Source: UBA2421 sp964641895 (GTDB lineage: Bacteria; Planctomycetota; Phycisphaerae; Tepidisphaerales; Tepidisphaeraceae). Taken from it: a stretch of 7,213 nucleotides of DNA. The DNA is taken from NCBI GenBank assembly GCA_964641895.1, contig CAZXLA010000192.1:1-7213 (forward strand). Reading direction: 5' to 3'. Below the pieces are notes generated by a model. That model searched no databases and was not told the DNA's origin. It saw only the letters and a list, made by a program, of their open reading frames with translations. Below, piece by piece: positions 5,417 through 7,213 of this stretch (positions within the stretch are counted from its first letter, which is position 1; the number at the start of each line of letters is the position of its first letter). A program made the position numbers and the translations under genes.

Positions 5417-5438
5417 AGTGTAGTATAGTAAGGAGGTG
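5417..5438 (+). promoter_or_regulatory. 13-mer shared with the arsR/YeeE promoter, directly followed by a strong Shine-Dalgarno
   Basis: AGTGTAGTATAGT at 5417-5429 is identical to 3290-3302, the core of the arsR/YeeE control region. It runs straight into AAGGAGGTG (5430-5438), close to the full anti-16S complement, 6 nt before a TTG at 5445. Both cannot be a -10 box and a used ribosome site for the same transcript, since a start near 5436 would exclude the Shine-Dalgarno. On the minus strand the same bases give TATACT. Confidence 0.45.
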
Positions 5439-5475
5439 TTCCGATTGAATTTTTTTGACAGCATCAAGGCGCGCG

Positions 5476-6138
5476 ATGAAAGACCCGACTCCTCCGATGA
5501 TCCGCCCGGACCGGTATGTCCCCAGTCACTCGGCGGAGCAATCCGCCCGACAGTTTTACGAGGCAATGCGATTGCGCCGCAGCGTGCGAATGTTTTCTGA
5601 GAAACCGGTGTCGGTCGAAATTGTCGAACGTCTGATTCAGACTGCACATTCGGCGCCGAGCGGCGCCAACAAACAGCCGTGGCGTTTCGTGTGTGTACGG
5701 GATCGATCGCTCAAACATGAAATCCGGCTGGCCGCCGAAGCGGAGGAGCGCGAATTTTATGGCCGTCGCGGCGGGCGGGCCTGGCTTGCCGACTTGGCGC
5801 CGCTCGGTACGGATACGAACAAGGCTTTCCTGGAAATCGCTCCCTGGCTCATTGTCGTTTTCAAGCTCGCCCAGGCGGACGACGGATCGCAGGTTTACTA
5901 TGTGAACGAATCGGTCGGGATCGCGGTGGGAATGCTGCTTTGTGCGGCTCACCACGCGGGACTGGCCACGCTCACGCACACGCCCAGCCCCATGAAGTTT
6001 CTCACCACCATTCTCGGCCGGCCTTCCAACGAACGGCCGTTTCTGCTGATTCCGCTGGGTTACCCTGCCGACAATCTGACGGTTCCCGTAGCAGCGGTCG
6101 TTCGTCGGCCGCTCGATGAGGTGATGGTCGTGCGATAG
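5476..6138 (+). CDS. FMN-dependent nitroreductase-fold enzyme, iodotyrosine deiodinase-like
   Basis: This 220-residue cytoplasmic flavoprotein is predicted to reduce or dehalogenate aromatic substrates using FMN. FMN-site motifs: RRSVRMFS (34-41), SAPSGANKQPW (59-69), GLATLTHTP (162-170) and LIPLGYPA (191-198). Aligned by eye to human iodotyrosine deiodinase, the lid segment EREFYGRRGG (91-100) and the following DTNKAFLEIAP place Glu91, Tyr95 and Lys116 at the positions of human E157, Y161 and K182. These three residues bind the zwitterion of halotyrosine. ATG 5476 has AAGG 6 nt upstream; ATG 5497 (MIRPDRYVP) and TTG 5455 are alternatives. The frame is intact. A halotyrosine or halophenol substrate is inferred from the triad; a plain nitroreductase is the alternative. 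Confidence 0.9.
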   Translation: MKDPTPPMIRPDRYVPSHSAEQSARQFYEAMRLRRSVRMFSEKPVSVEIVERLIQTAHSAPSGANKQPWRFVCVRDRSLKHEIRLAAEAEEREFYGRRGGRAWLADLAPLGTDTNKAFLEIAPWLIVVFKLAQADDGSQVYYVNESVGIAVGMLLCAAHHAGLATLTHTPSPMKFLTTILGRPSNERPFLLIPLGYPADNLTVPVAAVVRRPLDEVMVVR

Positions 6139-6366
6139 ACTTGTTTGGGCGCCGGCGATCAGTCTGTCGGAAAGACAATGGTCGGCGTGCGAGACAAATG
6201 CGCTGCACGGGCAATGCATGGATATCAACCAGTCCATCAGCAAGTTCAATTCCCGAGCAAATGCCGCGCGATCGGAAATTTCGTTGCGTGGGGTGCAATC
6301 CGGCGGTAATCTCCGCCACGTTGGGCGGCCGGGTGATGCCGATAGTGGTGTAGGATGGTGTTTGCG

Positions 6367-6774
6367 ATGAAAGAAACGGTCCTCAAATTCATCGATCGAA
6401 TCAATGCGCACGACGTCGACGGCATCATGGCGCTGGTTCACAGCCAATACGAATACGTCAACTCCTCCGGTGAGCATTTTAAAGACCGCCAATTTATCCG
6501 CGATACATGGACCGCGCAGTTCAAGAACCACCCCGACTACCGCATTTGCGTGCAGCGTGTAATTGCCGACACAGAAGGCGTAGGCATCTTCGGCACCGCC
6601 GAGGGAACTTACGCGCCCGATGGTTCGCTGCGCGAGGAAGATCATTGGGAAGTTCCCTCGGCGTTTCTGTGCATTGCGCGCGAGGGCAAGGTGACTTACT
6701 TCGAGAGCTATGCCGATGCGTCGATCGTGTTTTCGGTGATGAAATCGCGCGCAATAAATTCGGATGCAGAATAG
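6367..6774 (+). CDS. NTF2/SnoaL-like fold protein
   Basis: This 135-residue protein has the NTF2-like cone layout: an N-terminal helix KETVLKFIDRINAHDVDGIM (2-21), strand LVHSQYEYVNSSGEHF, helix FIRDTWTAQFKNHPDY (44-59), then long strands ending in GKVTYFESYADAS (111-123). The family includes SnoaL-type cyclases, isomerases and many orphan proteins; no catalytic set stands out, so no reaction is assigned. The start at 6367 is favoured by AGGATGG at 6352-6358, 8 nt before it; the ATG at 6355 lies within that ribosome site. It is separated from the upstream enzyme by 228 bp that contain no recognisable gene, so it probably has its own promoter. Confidence 0.82.
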   Translation: MKETVLKFIDRINAHDVDGIMALVHSQYEYVNSSGEHFKDRQFIRDTWTAQFKNHPDYRICVQRVIADTEGVGIFGTAEGTYAPDGSLREEDHWEVPSAFLCIAREGKVTYFESYADASIVFSVMKSRAINSDAE

Positions 6775-6784
6775 AGTTTTGGCG

Positions 6785-6802
6785 TGGTCAGCTTGCTGAC
6801 CA
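6785..6802. repeat. Perfect 8-bp-arm palindrome, REP-like
   Basis: TGGTCAGC-TT-GCTGACCA forms a perfect stem with a 2-nt gap, 10 nt after the NTF2-like gene and overlapping the first base of a transposase reading frame. No T-run follows, so it is not a standard terminator. Position next to a Y1 transposase suggests a recognition hairpin. Confidence 0.65.
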
Positions 6803-7213
6803 TGTTAGTGTCGGGAATGGGAAACTTCCGCAAATCCACGTCCACCCAAAACGAGTATTAGGACGGCCGGCACCGCTTCGCGCATTGGTACCGTGATAAC
6901 TCCGTCTATTTCATTACCTCGAAAACGCGCGAAGGCGTTCCGATGTTTGACTCGGAACGAGCGAAGGCGATCTTCACCAACCGTTTCGAGTTCTATTCCA
7001 AAAAGCACGGATTTGTTCCGTGGGTGTGGTCGCTGCTCAACAATCACTACCACATGCTCGGTTACCTGAAGTCGGGCGAGAACCTCGGTGAGTTGATGCG
7101 GCAACTTCATGGCTCGGTTGCGATGATGGTGATCAAAGCGACGGGTGTCAGGCATGTACCATTTTGCGATCGAACGAGAACAAAGATTATTTCGATGGTG
7201 GCATCCGAGATGT
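6802..7213 (+). pseudogene. Second Y1 (IS200/RAYT-type) transposase, nonsense codon and frameshift, right end off the window
   Basis: From ATG 6802 (or 6817, MGNFRKSTSTQNEY) the frame reads to TAG at 6859-6861 and then continues in the same frame with DGRHRFAHWYRDN, SVYFITSKTREGVPMF and the HUH site LLNNHYHMLGYLK (His-Tyr-His). Next come the family segments GENLGELMRQLHGSVA and HVPF. At about 7166 TTTTGCGATCG replaces an expected TTTTGGCGATCG. One lost base moves the family pattern RSNENKDYFDGGIRDV into the next frame. Two lesions in one gene argue for decay rather than recoding. It is clearly a different subgroup from the intact transposase in this window. The catalytic Tyr region lies beyond the right edge. 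Confidence 0.85.

Noticed and set aside
6139..6366. Possible small gene or RNA between the deiodinase-like and NTF2-like genes
   Set aside because: Short frames on both strands show no motif or ribosome site. There is no tRNA-like clover or conserved RNA pattern, only a 5-bp GGCGG/CCGCC hairpin at 6302-6317.
5464..6645. 393-codon open frame on the minus strand spanning the deiodinase-like and NTF2-like genes
   Set aside because: It is antisense to two well-supported plus-strand genes, has no family pattern, and is rich in His/Arg as expected for a shadow frame of GC-rich genes.

Overview
The window looks like a stretch of chromosome from a member of the Planctomycetota or a close relative. 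This is an inference from content, not from a marker gene. It holds an RNA-polymerase sigma fragment with the HTLQPTALVNEA motif of the ECF families expanded in planctomycetes, a TPR fragment of the kind found behind their Ser/Thr kinases, a decayed Ig/cadherin-like surface protein, two REP-associated (Y1) transposases, and GC-rich palindromic repeats. Little in it looks plasmid- or phage-borne. It is best described as a few intact housekeeping or metabolic genes separated by gene debris and small mobile elements.

Layout, left to right. (1) 1-912, minus strand: adenine DNA glycosylase MutY with complete catalytic and Fe-S domains. Its C-terminal domain runs off the left edge through a GC-rich palindrome. 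(2) 1080-1310, plus: a small DUF4926-type protein whose stop codon lies inside a 16-bp-period tandem repeat. (3) 1311-1960: about 650 bp with no intact gene, made of fragments. These are a possible glycosyltransferase N-terminus (plus), a TPR fragment and an ECF sigma fragment (both minus), and two insertion-sequence-like end repeats. (4) 1960-2835: a complete REP-associated tyrosine transposase (RAYT) between imperfect inverted ends, followed by a GAACGCTC mini-repeat. (5) 2904-4502: a divergent unit of an ArsR-family repressor (minus) facing a two-gene YeeE/YedE operon (plus), with overlapping back-to-back promoters. (6) 4503-5386: a solo copy of the RAYT end sequence, then a minus-strand surface-protein pseudogene with two frameshifts. 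(7) 5476-6138, plus: an FMN nitroreductase-fold enzyme that keeps the Glu/Tyr/Lys active-site triad of iodotyrosine deiodinase. (8) 6367-6774, plus: an NTF2/SnoaL-like protein. (9) 6785-7213: a perfect palindrome and a second, unrelated Y1 transposase broken by an in-frame amber codon and a frameshift.

The only clear functional module is the arsR/YeeE-YedE pair. The split transporter is probably for thiosulfate or a related sulfur compound and is probably controlled by the adjacent repressor. The other intact genes look like independent single genes. I did not find a convincing new multi-gene system. The most informative signals are the RAYT end sequences with a solo copy elsewhere, the deiodinase-like active site, the unusual translation start region of that enzyme, and the regulatory region between arsR and the transporter.
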